A DNA stretch of 64,000 nt. Origin: Jeotgalibacillus alimentarius (GTDB taxonomy: Bacteria > Bacillota > Bacilli > Bacillales > Jeotgalibacillaceae). Under the pieces are notes generated by a model. The model was given only the letters and a program-made list of their open reading frames with translations, searched no databases and was not told the DNA's origin. This document shows positions 44,829 to 53,582 of this stretch, in pieces. The first letter of the stretch is position 1, and the number at the start of each line of letters is the position of its first letter. The stretch is taken from assembly GCF_000829445.1 (NCBI RefSeq), contig NZ_JXRQ01000015.1, positions 186,001 to 250,000 on the forward strand, in the 5' to 3' direction. The translations under genes and the position numbers were made by a program.

Positions 44829-45908
44829 TCAAGGCTCCAATATATACATGGCAAAATCAGGGCCTTCACTATTCAATACAAGTGTTCCTTCTTCAGTAAA
44901 TCTAGGTTTCGTCAGCCGCTCTTCAATATGATCCAGCGTATTCAATGGCCGGACTTTTAATTCATCAACCTCATATAACATCACTGTATTACTCTCGCCT
45001 TCTGGCACCCGTAAAGCAATACGATCCCCGTAAGCAGCAAATTCATCAAATTCAGGTGTCTGAATCTCCTGGACCTCCCCCGTTTGACTATTCGCCTGAA
45101 GCAACACAGGCATTTCATCTACATTGCGCCCCTGACTATAGATGAATTCGCCACTCCATTGGACGTATTCTACGATTTCAAATGGCAGTTCGATTTCATT
45201 TACCCGCTCCATTGTCTGGATGTCGTAGATGAAAAGCTTCGTCACACCATCATTTTCTTCGGGGATCACAACCTGATTTCCCTGTAATGCGGATTCGCTT
45301 CTACTGCCGCCTGTACTCTTATGCAGAAATTCCGATTCCTGATTATTCAGATCCATCACGTAAACCCCTTCTCCTCCGTTTAGATAGACAAGTGTATCCT
45401 CTTCGATGGACAGATTAGCAAAGCCCCTTCCCTCTACTGTAATTACCTGTTGGTTGCTTCTATTCATCACGTTGAGTACTGCGCCACCTTCTACAGGTTC
45501 AGACCATACAAGCCAATCTTCTGTAGCTGCAACATTATAAGGTATGCCCGGCAAAGATACCAGCTGCTCTTTCCCTGAAGACTCACTATAAGAATATAAT
45601 CCGGTTTCTTCAGAAAAAATCAGCTCTGATGTTTCATCCACATAGATGGCATTGATCAATGAAGGGTATGGCGTGTCAGGCACAACCAGCTTTTCAATTG
45701 TTACATCCTGAGCTGTGCGGTTGGACGTCAGTTCAGGAACAATCAACACAGCAATCATGATCAGCACCATAACACCAGCTAAAGCCGGAAGCACCTGAAA
45801 CCGACGTTTTTTCCGTTTATGAATACGCTCAAATACAGCTTCTTTTTCAGCTGAAGTGAAATGAAGTGACTCAGGCAGTGACTTTTCAAGTTCGTGTTTA
45901 ATACTCAT
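44829..45908 (-). CDS. Anti-sigma factor with TolB/WD40-like propeller ectodomain
   Basis: A 359-residue protein: short cytosolic N-terminus ('MSIKHELEKSLPESLHFTSAEKEAVFERI'), one membrane helix ('VLPALAGVMVLIMIAVLIVPEL'), and an outer region of repeated beta blades (for example 'DETSELIFSEETGLYSYSES', 'EDTLVYLNGGEGVYVMDLNN', 'QVVIPEENDGVTKLFIYDIQ'), probably a beta-propeller. ATG 45908 lies within the end of the ECF sigma gene (11-base overlap), which marks it as the partner anti-sigma factor. No zinc motif is seen. Confidence 0.75.
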   Translation of the reverse strand: MSIKHELEKSLPESLHFTSAEKEAVFERIHKRKKRRFQVLPALAGVMVLIMIAVLIVPELTSNRTAQDVTIEKLVVPDTPYPSLINAIYVDETSELIFSEETGLYSYSESSGKEQLVSLPGIPYNVAATEDWLVWSEPVEGGAVLNVMNRSNQQVITVEGRGFANLSIEEDTLVYLNGGEGVYVMDLNNQESEFLHKSTGGSRSESALQGNQVVIPEENDGVTKLFIYDIQTMERVNEIELPFEIVEYVQWSGEFIYSQGRNVDEMPVLLQANSQTGEVQEIQTPEFDEFAAYGDRIALRVPEGESNTVMLYEVDELKVRPLNTLDHIEERLTKPRFTEEGTLVLNSEGPDFAMYILEP

Positions 45909-46416
45909 AATCACCCTCCTCAATCGAGATCTTCGCCAGTTTTCTTCCTCTTGAAAGCCTTGTCTTCACCGTATTTGGTGAACACGCCAGTATCTCTGAG
46001 ATTTCGTTCACCGTCAGTTCATCATAATAATACAGCCAGATTACCTCCCTGTATTTCACCGGCAGCTCCTTAACCAGTTCACCAAGTGTGCGGTTCCCTT
46101 CGTTTGTAATATATTGATCTTCTGCTGACGTCCCCTGCTTAAAGGTGCGCAGCCTGTCAGCAAATTCGACTTTACGAAAAGACCAGCTTCTCAAGTAGTT
46201 CTGAGATTCATTCACTGCGATTCTGTAAAGGTATGTCTTAACAGATGACCTTTTTTCAAACTGGTCAAAACGTGTATAAAACTTCACGAATGTATCCTGC
46301 AGAATATCTTCTGCCTTTTGAACATCTTTAACATATGTATAGATCAGCCTTTTCAAATAGTCACCATGCTCCTCCATGGCGTTCCGGAGCAGACGGTCTT
46401 TCTCATCATTCTTCAA
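45898..46416 (-). CDS. ECF-type RNA polymerase sigma factor
   Basis: A 172-residue ECF factor with region 2 'RLIYTYVKDVQKAEDILQDTFVKFYTRFDQF' and region 4 'VIWLYYYDELTVNEISEILACSPNTVKTRLSRGRK'. TTG 46416 has GGAGG 8 bases upstream. It overlaps the anti-sigma start by 11 bases. It is similar in plan to the other sigma factor at 26155, so the window has two such pairs. Confidence 0.93.
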   Translation of the reverse strand: MKNDEKDRLLRNAMEEHGDYLKRLIYTYVKDVQKAEDILQDTFVKFYTRFDQFEKRSSVKTYLYRIAVNESQNYLRSWSFRKVEFADRLRTFKQGTSAEDQYITNEGNRTLGELVKELPVKYREVIWLYYYDELTVNEISEILACSPNTVKTRLSRGRKLAKISIEEGDYEY

Positions 46417-46476
46417 GCCGGCACCTCCTTTCTATATAGGTTGGACAAAGCTGGGGTGGGTGAGGTTTCAAATATA

Positions 46477-46797
46477 TTGATAATGATCATATATCGTTTT
46501 TGTCAGCCATTTTACACGCTCAATTTGAGTCAATTCAAAAAACTTGATGAGGCAGAGGTTTTATACCAGGAGGGATTGAAGAAAATCAGCCAGCCAGCAA
46601 CGGTCAAAGTGTGGGAAGCAATCTTCGAGCAACCGATCACCAATGCAGAACAGCTGAAAAAGATCATAGGCCTCCCACCTTCAATAGTCAGAAAAGCCAT
46701 TCGTCAGCTCACCGATTTAAATATGATTTTTGGAGATGACAGACAGCGAAACAGACGGTATTATCAGTATGATTTAATTAGAGTAATGAATAGTTAA
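46477..46797 (+). CDS. Winged-helix fragment (Fic C-terminal domain-like), 106 aa
   Basis: 'TVKVWEAIFEQPITNAEQLKKIIGLPPSIVRKAIRQLTDLNMIF' followed by 'QRNRRYYQYD' is a winged helix such as ends many Fic proteins. The N-terminal part is short, and no Fic domain (HPFxxGNGR) lies upstream, so it may be a remnant of a larger gene or a small regulator. TTG 46477 has GTGAGG 11 bases upstream; ATG 46483 follows. The frame also runs on antisense to the sigma gene, which I ignore. Its own terminator follows. Confidence 0.45.
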   Translation: MIMIIYRFCQPFYTLNLSQFKKLDEAEVLYQEGLKKISQPATVKVWEAIFEQPITNAEQLKKIIGLPPSIVRKAIRQLTDLNMIFGDDRQRNRRYYQYDLIRVMNS

Positions 46798-46827
46798 ACG
46801 AGCTATCAAATTGGATAACTCGTTTTT
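46797..46827 (+). terminator. Terminator after the winged-helix gene
   Basis: AACGAGCTATC pairs with GATAACTCGTT (one mismatch), followed by T. Confidence 0.75.
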
Positions 46828-46939
46828 CGCTTTCTAAAATCAGACTCCAAAAAATTGTACGACATAATGAAAAGCGAAATAAATTGCTATGTATAAAATG
46901 CTGGATATCGGACAAACTGATTTTATCCCCTATTTGATA

Positions 46940-46975
46940 GGCCGGTCTCATGATTGAGACTGGCTTTTATTTTTG
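46940..46975 (+). terminator. Second rightward hairpin with T run
   Basis: GCCGGTCTCA pairs with TGAGACTGGC and TTTTATTTTT follows on the plus strand. No plus-strand gene lies between it and the terminator at 46827. It covers the stop region of the minus-strand kinase gene. Confidence 0.6.
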
Positions 46976-47499
46976 AGGCAGGTCATGACTTCAGCAACAA
47001 GATCATCAGGATTTTTAGTTCCATCAAGTACATAATCAGCATTCAGCTTTACAGTCTGCTCCATATGCAGATATGCGCGGCGACTGTCTCTCAGGTAATG
47101 CTGCAATTCCTTCATCACACTCCCAATATCACGATACTCCTGATCTCTCAATACTCTCCTTGCCATTGCAATATCAAGCGGTGTATCAAGATAGAATGAA
47201 TGATGGATGGTTTGCGCTACTTCTTCCTGCAGGTAACTGAAAGGGTAATCAAGGATGAGATATGCCGGAGCACCTGCCTGATTCAATTCTTTTTCTATTT
47301 TTTCAATCAGCGGTTCCATGCCCCACTCGTTCAGATCTCCTCCAGCATCAACCCACGCCGTCAAATTATCAGGCGCTTTTTGGAAATCTATTTCGTCAAA
47401 ATATAAGGCAGCTGAGTCCGATAAAGATTGCAACAGACCATTTGTGAGGGTGGTTTTCCCTCCTCCGGATACTGCTGCAATTGAGATAACGATTGTCAT
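46948..47499 (-). CDS. P-loop nucleoside kinase-like ATPase
   Basis: A 183-residue protein with Walker A 'IAAVSGGGKTTLT' and layout of a small nucleoside/uridine kinase ('YFDEIDFQKAPDNLTAWV', 'YLILDYPFSYLQEEVAQTIHHSFYLDTPLDIAMARRVLRDQE', where the Arg-rich lid sits). AAAGGAG precedes ATG 47499. The substrate is unknown; many relatives are annotated as uridine kinase-like. Followed by a hairpin covering its end. Confidence 0.8.
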   Translation of the reverse strand: MTIVISIAAVSGGGKTTLTNGLLQSLSDSAALYFDEIDFQKAPDNLTAWVDAGGDLNEWGMEPLIEKIEKELNQAGAPAYLILDYPFSYLQEEVAQTIHHSFYLDTPLDIAMARRVLRDQEYRDIGSVMKELQHYLRDSRRAYLHMEQTVKLNADYVLDGTKNPDDLVAEVMTCLKNKSQSQS

Positions 47500-47607
47500 G
47501 ATTGATTCTCCTTTATCGATTCGTCTTGTTTGTGGGCTGCGGCGATCATTTCTTCAATTTTGAAGTCACTCCTTCAGACCGCGCTCACCACCATATTTCA
47601 CCCCGGT

Positions 47608-47961
47608 TCAACTCGAAGCAGCCACTGTCCCCTGATGAAAAATCATCTGCCAGCCTGCCTTCTCTTTCTTCCAGATCGAACAGCGGTTAGCAACCTCTCC
47701 AGTCACTTGATAACAGGTCTGAAAGAGAGCTTGAACAGTGTCTTCTGACAGCAACCGGATATCGTAATCAAGGATCTCCACATGAATCGTTCCTGCCCCG
47801 CCTTCAGTCATCAGATCTGCTTTCATGAACCTGCCGCCTGATTTACCAAATTCAATGAACTCGTCATGAATAAGACGATCAAGATCCTCAAGTGATAACC
47901 GCTTTGTATTGTCCAGCAGCTCTTTTTCATGAAACAATATGGTTTCTTTCAAATGATCCAT
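47608..47961 (-). CDS. DUF4440 (NTF2-like/SnoaL-type) protein
   Basis: A 117-residue cone-shaped NTF2-fold protein: 'LSLEDLDRLIHDEFIEFGKSGGRF' and 'CYQVTGEVANRCSIWKKEKAGWQMIFHQGT' are DUF4440 landmarks. GGAGGA is 6 bases before ATG 47961. Small molecule binding or enzyme activity is typical of the fold; none is assigned. Confidence 0.85.
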   Translation of the reverse strand: MDHLKETILFHEKELLDNTKRLSLEDLDRLIHDEFIEFGKSGGRFMKADLMTEGGAGTIHVEILDYDIRLLSEDTVQALFQTCYQVTGEVANRCSIWKKEKAGWQMIFHQGTVAASS

Positions 47962-48038
47962 TTCTCTTCCTCCAATCATAAAACGCACCGCCATTTCAAT
48001 TAATTGTAAATGACAGTGCGCTCATATGCTATCTATTG

Positions 48039-49892
48039 TTACGATTCCTGCATCAACCATTCCTCATACAGCTGATCAAGCTCAGTTTGCAGATTTAGCC
48101 TTTCGTTATTAAGCCTTTCATAAGCCTCCCAGGCCTCACCAACTGACTCGATTTCAAGATCCATAGCTTCAATTTGTTTTTCAAGCACTGCAATCTGCGC
48201 TTCGGTATCAGGTGTTTGCTGTTCTCTTACAACAGGTTTTGCTGCTGAAATAGGCTTTTCTTTTTTCTTTTCCACAACAGGCTGCGGCCGCTTTCCTCTT
48301 GCCCAGTCATAAGCACCTTCATATACCGTGAGCTTCCCATTTTCAATCCAGGCCGTCCGGTCAAAGATTGCGTTCAGGAAGTAGCGGTCATGAGATACAG
48401 CAATGATCGTACCTTCAAACTGCTGCAGTGTTTCTTCAAGTACTTCGCGCGATTCGATATCCAGATGGTTTGTCGGCTCATCTAGCACCAGCAGATTAAT
48501 CTCATCATGCATAAGCTGCGCCAGACGCAGGCGCATCCGCTCTCCACCGCTTAAGTTCTCCACTTTTTTAAAGACGTCGTATCCATAGAATAAAAATCTT
48601 GCCAGCACATGACGGGCATCTCCTTCAGTCATTGAGACATGCTCCCTGAATACATCAATAACGCGCATACCAGGGTCGCTGTATGAAAATAACTGAGACA
48701 AATAACCGACTTTCACATTACTGCCAATGCGGCAGACACCTTCGTCAGGCTGTATATCTCCTGTGATCATTTTAATTAACGTGGATTTCCCGGCACCGTT
48801 TCCGCCTACAATCCCTATATGATCCTGCCATCTGACTGACAGATTCACATCCCTGAAAAGCCATTGATCATACCGCTTTCCAACCGCTTCATAAGTGACT
48901 GCATCTTTCCCGCTCCGGTCGGCTGCGTCCAGCGTCAGTGACATCTTTTTAACAGTCACAGGCTTTTTCACACGCTCCATCCGCTCAAGCGCCTTTTCCA
49001 TGCTTTTCGCTTTCTTAAAAAGCTTTTCATTAGGCGGGTTCGCTTCATTCGCCCATTGTCTCAGCCTGCGGATCGCTTCCTTCATCTTTTTAATCTTCTT
49101 CTGCTGCTCTTCATACTGGTGAAATTCCTGCATAATCCGCTCTTCTTTTGCTTTAACAAACGCATCGTAATTCCCTTTATAGCTGTAAGGCTCGCCGTCC
49201 TCAATTTCCACAATGCGGGTCGCTGTCTGATTAAGAAAATGACGGTCGTGCGACACCATAAGAACAGCGCCTTTATGTGATTTGATAAACGTTTCAAGCC
49301 ACTCAATCGCGTCCATATCCAAGTGATTCGTCGGTTCATCAAGCACAAGGAGATCAGGATTTGTCAGCAGGATGGTTCCAAGCATGATCTTTGTCTGCTC
49401 ACCACCGCTCAGGTTTTTAAATGGCATCGCGACAAGCCTGGTGAGCTGAAGCCCATTAATGACAGCCTGAACTTTCGCATCACGCTCATAGCCTTCAAGC
49501 AGTGCAAACTGCTCCTGCAAATCACCATACTGACTCAGTAAGCGGTCGAGTGTCTCCGGTGAAGCAGCCGCCATCTCCTTTTCCATTACCTTCATTTTCA
49601 TTTCAACCGCCATCACTTCTTCAAAAGCCGTCAGCAGAACATCGTTTCCTGTCCAGCCTTCAGGAAAGGATGGGATCTGGTGAAGATACCCGAGTGTAAG
49701 ACCCTTTTTCTTAATGATTCTTCCTGTATCCACTAGTTCTTTTTCAGTCAACAGCTTGAGCAGCGTTGTTTTTCCGCACCCATTCGGTCCGACAAGCCCG
49801 ATGATTTCCGAATCCTTCACTTCAATTGTCATATGTTCAAATATCGTATTACCGCCCATCATTTTGGCGATATTCTCTGCTTTTAATAACAT
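48039..49892 (-). CDS. ABC-F ATPase, probable antibiotic-resistance (ribosome protection) type
   Basis: A 617-residue protein with two ABC domains and no membrane part. Walker A sites are 'GPNGCGKTT' (35-43) and 'GGNGAGKST'; signatures 'LSGGEQ' and 'LSGGER'; both Walker B/D-loop regions read 'VLDEPTNHLD'. The linker (about 245-315, 'RRLRQWANEANPPNEKLFKK') is the P-site tRNA-interaction region, and a C-terminal coiled coil follows. A leader peptide and terminator upstream (49938-50133) suggest drug-induced expression. It could protect against pleuromutilins, lincosamides or streptogramins (inference). Confidence 0.85.
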   Translation of the reverse strand: MLLKAENIAKMMGGNTIFEHMTIEVKDSEIIGLVGPNGCGKTTLLKLLTEKELVDTGRIIKKKGLTLGYLHQIPSFPEGWTGNDVLLTAFEEVMAVEMKMKVMEKEMAAASPETLDRLLSQYGDLQEQFALLEGYERDAKVQAVINGLQLTRLVAMPFKNLSGGEQTKIMLGTILLTNPDLLVLDEPTNHLDMDAIEWLETFIKSHKGAVLMVSHDRHFLNQTATRIVEIEDGEPYSYKGNYDAFVKAKEERIMQEFHQYEEQQKKIKKMKEAIRRLRQWANEANPPNEKLFKKAKSMEKALERMERVKKPVTVKKMSLTLDAADRSGKDAVTYEAVGKRYDQWLFRDVNLSVRWQDHIGIVGGNGAGKSTLIKMITGDIQPDEGVCRIGSNVKVGYLSQLFSYSDPGMRVIDVFREHVSMTEGDARHVLARFLFYGYDVFKKVENLSGGERMRLRLAQLMHDEINLLVLDEPTNHLDIESREVLEETLQQFEGTIIAVSHDRYFLNAIFDRTAWIENGKLTVYEGAYDWARGKRPQPVVEKKKEKPISAAKPVVREQQTPDTEAQIAVLEKQIEAMDLEIESVGEAWEAYERLNNERLNLQTELDQLYEEWLMQES

Positions 49893-49937
49893 ATTCCGTT
49901 CCTCCAGGTTATCAGCTGTGGGAACATCTTTTTAGAC

Positions 49938-49971
49938 ACAAAAAAGACTGCCTGATCAACAGACAGTCTTT
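49938..49971 (-). terminator. Leader terminator of the ABC-F gene
   Basis: AAAGACTG pairs with CAGTCTTT (49943-49950 with 49964-49971) and ends in a T run on the minus strand, 46 bases before the ABC-F start. It would stop transcription unless leader translation is stalled. Confidence 0.8.
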
Positions 49972-49998
49972 CCGCGCTTAGCGAAAAAGAATGGTTCA

Positions 49999-50133
49999 TC
50001 AGCTGGTGTATTTTTGATTTTTACTAAAAATGGACAGACTTCTCCCGTATTTGGCAAAATCAAAAATTAGCGCACGTGAAAAATACAGACAGCTGATTCG
50101 CTTTTCACATACCATTCCAGCAGATTGATTCAT
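49999..50133 (-). CDS. Leader peptide of the ABC-F gene, 44 aa
   Basis: ATG 50133 has GGAGGTGAAAGGG directly upstream. The frame gives 44 residues, 'MNQSAGMVCEKRISCLYFSR' at the start and 'IFSKNQKYTS' at the end, and stops at 49999-50001, just before the terminator. Its 3' half overlaps alternative pairings: 50010-50021 with 50056-50067 (12 bp perfect), or 50001-50015 with 50079-50094. These are mutually exclusive. A stalled ribosome would change which forms. Small leader ORFs of this kind control ABC-F resistance genes in Bacilli and Listeria. Confidence 0.7.
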   Translation of the reverse strand: MNQSAGMVCEKRISCLYFSRALIFDFAKYGRSLSIFSKNQKYTS

Positions 50134-50292
50134 TCCCTTTCACCTCCGATCAGATTAGTTGTCGTAATTGTAGCACAATTCAAAGCTGATTTGAATAGAG
50201 ATTTTTATTAGATTATAAAAATTTCCATCATAAAAAGGAATATAAGGTTAACACCGTGAAGTAACTATTAAGGCATATCTAGGAGGATTAAA

Positions 50293-50709
50293 TTGGATAA
50301 AACAAAAACAATGATTTACTTTGAAATCACTGCACCAGACCTGGACACGGAAGCTGTCACAAAACAGCTGGGTATGACGCCTTCAGAAAGTTACCATAAA
50401 GGGGATTTGATTGAAGATAGTTTTTATCACTACAGAAAGCGCGGTTCCTGGAGCATCAGCAGCGGTTATCAGGAGGATCTATTCATGGACGAAAGTTACA
50501 AAAAAGTCATTGACCCGCTGCGTGAAAAAACTGCCCTGATCAATCAATTACGCACAGCGTATGATGCCACCTGCCGCATTGTGGTCGTCAGCGAAATGTT
50601 TAACGGCCAGGCACCTGCGCTCCTCTTCCCTGCTGATGTTGTGCAGTTCGCAGCGGACGTTCATGCTGAAATTGATATCGATTTATATCCCTGTGCACAT
50701 CAAACGTAA
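50293..50709 (+). CDS. DUF4279 protein, 138 aa
   Basis: A 138-residue soluble protein with 'MIYFEITAPDLDTEAVTKQLGMTPSESYHKGD' at the N-terminus and 'RKRGSWSISSGY', matching DUF4279. AGGAGG is 6 bases before TTG 50293. Function unknown; relatives often lie near toxin immunity genes. It has a downstream terminator. Confidence 0.8.
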   Translation: MDKTKTMIYFEITAPDLDTEAVTKQLGMTPSESYHKGDLIEDSFYHYRKRGSWSISSGYQEDLFMDESYKKVIDPLREKTALINQLRTAYDATCRIVVVSEMFNGQAPALLFPADVVQFAADVHAEIDIDLYPCAHQT

Positions 50710-50710
50710 G

Positions 50711-50742
50711 AAAAGGCACTGCCGCTTAAGCAGTGCCTTTTT
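50711..50742. terminator. Bidirectional terminator
   Basis: AAAAGGCACTGC pairs with GCAGTGCCTTTT around a short loop, between the convergent DUF4279 and 50743 genes. Confidence 0.9.
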
Positions 50743-51462
50743 CTATTCAAGCTCTTCTTCGTACAGACCAGGCAATATAAAAACATATTCTCCATTATAA
50801 CTGCCGCCCCCACCGTTTCCTCTTGTTTTTTCAAGATCTGTTACTTCTCCCTGTCCATTTAATGCCTGCCATTGCAGCGGTAATTTCATGATCAGAGACA
50901 TATATTCAGATGCTTCCGGAGTGTTTTGCATAACGTCTGAAAGCTTCTGCATTACTACCGGAACCGGTGCATAACCATAATTATTTTCACCTGTTTCAAT
51001 TAATTCACTTAGCTGGATATGTGGGCTATAAAATGATTGTTCATTGCCATTATCTAAATGAGATACAGAGTAATTACGCGTTCGAATGAAATAGAGCGCC
51101 CACTCCGTTACATCGTCTTCCGGATCCACATGCCAGACTATATAAGGTCTCGCATCCCCCTTTACCAGCAGTGGTCCAGTTGATTCAGCCTCACCTGATT
51201 TTTCCCATTCACCACCGATCCATTTGAAAACACTTGAGCCATAAGTATTTTCATTTGCAATGAATGGAACAAAGTAGGTTTGTTCATCAATCTGGAGGAT
51301 ATCCTGAATCTCTTTTTCCGGTCCGGTTAAAGATAACGCTGAAAGGACCTCTTCCTCCGAGAGAAAACCATCGGGCGCTGACATTCGCTGATTCACAAAA
51401 ACAATTGCTGCCAGTATAATGATGAGCACAAAGACGATTAATCCTTTTTGTTTACCACTCAT
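50743..51462 (-). CDS. Membrane-anchored hypothetical protein, 239 aa
   Basis: One N-terminal helix ('GLIVFVLIIILAAIVFVNQ') and an outer domain of about 210 residues with many aromatic and Asn/Glu residues ('TYFVPFIANENTYGSSVFKWIGGEW', 'YVFILPGLYEEELE'). It starts inside the stop of the 51459 gene (ATGA), so the two are co-translated. No family recognised. Confidence 0.7.
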   Translation of the reverse strand: MSGKQKGLIVFVLIIILAAIVFVNQRMSAPDGFLSEEEVLSALSLTGPEKEIQDILQIDEQTYFVPFIANENTYGSSVFKWIGGEWEKSGEAESTGPLLVKGDARPYIVWHVDPEDDVTEWALYFIRTRNYSVSHLDNGNEQSFYSPHIQLSELIETGENNYGYAPVPVVMQKLSDVMQNTPEASEYMSLIMKLPLQWQALNGQGEVTDLEKTRGNGGGGSYNGEYVFILPGLYEEELE

Positions 51463-52205
51463 TCTTCATTCACTCTTTTCTCAAGAAAAGAAGCTGTATC
51501 TGACCGGAAATAAAACTGCTGCTCGCTAGTAGTGATTAATATTCCTTTCCCGTCAGACTCCACAAAGACATGAATGCTATTCCCTTCTTTTGATTCAATA
51601 CCTGTAATGAGAAAAGGAAACCTCTCTTCAATTTGACTTGTTTGATCAGGCTCTAAGACTTGTTCCTGTTCCGTCACACTGTCATACCACCCAATCACAT
51701 CTGCATATGAACTTTCAAAGGAGCTGATATCTTTTTCAAACTGTGCAAGATTGAACTCAGCCTCTGGTGCAGAAGGATGAACCTTTATAAAGGATGCTTC
51801 CGTCACATCATGAAGGTAAGTGTCAATCTCATCTTCAGGATAGATCACAGAAGATATGAGCAGCCCTGTAAGTGTGGCAGCTAAAAACAGGTAATTAGCA
51901 AAAAAGCCGATCCACGCATACTTACGGTAGACATGCCAGCGGTCGTTTTTATTTGTAAAAGCAATGAGCAGCCATACACCAAGCGGCAGCACTGCAAATG
52001 ATACAAGCTCACCAAAAACCGGTATATTGATTGAGAAAGAAAATAAGCCAATCAGTACAACCAGCAAAATTTTTAACAGCTTCGGCCTCTCTTCTTCGTC
52101 CTGCTTCCGATACGTTCTGATCACCAAAACCACCAGCACAACCCAGGCGATTATGGTACTGATGATACTGATTATATTCCAATCGATATTCAAGTTCACA
52201 TTCAT
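51459..52205 (-). CDS. Membrane protein, 248 aa
   Basis: Four or five membrane helices in the first half ('IISIISTIIAWVVLVVLVI', 'ILLVVLIGLFSFSINIPVFG', 'YAWIGFFANYLFLAATLTGLLI') and a soluble outer domain of about 130 residues. It begins directly after the MFS gene stop and overlaps the next start. The three genes form an operon; function unknown. Confidence 0.7.
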   Translation of the reverse strand: MNVNLNIDWNIISIISTIIAWVVLVVLVIRTYRKQDEEERPKLLKILLVVLIGLFSFSINIPVFGELVSFAVLPLGVWLLIAFTNKNDRWHVYRKYAWIGFFANYLFLAATLTGLLISSVIYPEDEIDTYLHDVTEASFIKVHPSAPEAEFNLAQFEKDISSFESSYADVIGWYDSVTEQEQVLEPDQTSQIEERFPFLITGIESKEGNSIHVFVESDGKGILITTSEQQFYFRSDTASFLEKRVNEE

Positions 52206-53462
52206 TTATTTTTCTCCTCCGCCGATATTGATGGGCTCCAGGTTCTCTACAGCAGTTCCCTGTTTTTTAAAGAAACTCATATAGATTGCAGGCAGTAAAA
52301 GGACTGCTGAACCCATCCCCAATGCCACTGCGGTACTTGACAATTCAGGGATAAATCCTGCTAAAAATGTTCCTGCAAGACCAGACAATCCGCCAATCAC
52401 ATAAGTGGCACTGCGAATCCTCGTCAGTACTTCATCCGGCGTAATGCCCTGATGAGCCGCTCCCTGTATGACAAACGCCATGGATAAGGCACCATCAAAT
52501 ATCAGCACACCCATAAACGCCGCCCAGAATGAACTTGAAAGAAATACGACTATGACACCAATTCCTGATAGTCCTAACAGAACACTTAACAGCAGAATCC
52601 AATTTGTCTGCTCGAAGTATTTTAATATCAATACGCCAATTACATTTCCGACTCCTGCAGCTGATAATAACAAGCCAATGTGAGCTGCAGATAACTTCAT
52701 CACGGTCTCGCCATGTATTACTACAAGCAGCATGATATAGACTGTTGAAAAGCTTAATACAGAAATTATGATTGCATGAATGCGCTGCGGCACGCTTGAA
52801 AAAAGATAAGAAAAGCCTACAGATGCTTCTTTGAAGAACCTGTTTTTATGTAAGGGATTTTTTAACTCCGGTGGTTCTGCTGCTGTTTCAATGGGTAGCT
52901 CACCCTTCAGTCTGAACAGAAAAAGTGACGAAGCAAATGACAGGCAGGCACAAATAACCAGCGTGGCAAACGACCCTGTGTATGTATATAGCAGCCCTCC
53001 GATTGCCGGTCCCGCTAACGTTGTCACTGCATCTGCAGCCTCAAGACTCGTATGGGCAGGCATCAGGTTTTTACGTCCGGCAACAGCCGGAATCATCGTG
53101 TTAAATGCCGTCCGGCTGATCAGTGCAAGCAGTCCCATCACAAATAAAGTGAAAGCGATCAATACACTGCTTTCAAAAAGGATGAAAAAAGCGAGAAGCA
53201 ATAGACCAATCGCATATAAAAAGTTTGCAGCAGCCGCAATCAAAGATTTATTTCTTTTTTCTACCCAGACGCCAACCGGCACAGCAAATAATAGTGCACC
53301 GAGCTGCTGAGACATCACAACAAGCGCTGTAATGAGCGGGGAACCTGAAAGTCCCAATACGATTAACGGAATCACAATCTCCCTGAATCTGTCGCCCAGA
53401 ATGAAAGCGGCATTTGAATACCACATTTTTGCAAAATGTCTATTAATTAACATTGCTTTCAT
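52206..53462 (-). CDS. MFS transporter
   Basis: A 418-residue major facilitator protein with twelve helices, MacA/EntS-like ('NRHFAKMWYSNAAFILGDRFREIVIPLIVLG', 'GVWVEKRNKSLIAAAANFLYAIGLLLLAF', and 'TEAADAVTTLAGPAIGGLLYTYTG'-type helix 5 motif). AAGGAG precedes ATG 53462. The two genes after it code for membrane proteins and start at once, so they may modify or sense the transported compound (inference). The substrate is unknown. Confidence 0.88.
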   Translation of the reverse strand: MKAMLINRHFAKMWYSNAAFILGDRFREIVIPLIVLGLSGSPLITALVVMSQQLGALLFAVPVGVWVEKRNKSLIAAAANFLYAIGLLLLAFFILFESSVLIAFTLFVMGLLALISRTAFNTMIPAVAGRKNLMPAHTSLEAADAVTTLAGPAIGGLLYTYTGSFATLVICACLSFASSLFLFRLKGELPIETAAEPPELKNPLHKNRFFKEASVGFSYLFSSVPQRIHAIIISVLSFSTVYIMLLVVIHGETVMKLSAAHIGLLLSAAGVGNVIGVLILKYFEQTNWILLLSVLLGLSGIGVIVVFLSSSFWAAFMGVLIFDGALSMAFVIQGAAHQGITPDEVLTRIRSATYVIGGLSGLAGTFLAGFIPELSSTAVALGMGSAVLLLPAIYMSFFKKQGTAVENLEPINIGGGEK

Positions 53463-53582
53463 ACGCTTCTCCTTAACATGTATGCTTTCAATCACCTAAT
53501 GATTAACAGTATGAATCAACTTCTTTTTTTTATCAAACCAATCAAAAAAGCTGACACTGCCATTGCAGTCTCAGCTTTTCCA

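Noticed and set aside
46318-46476. 5' extension of the Fic-like winged-helix frame
   Set aside because: It is antisense to the ECF sigma gene and its ribosome binding site; no start signal.
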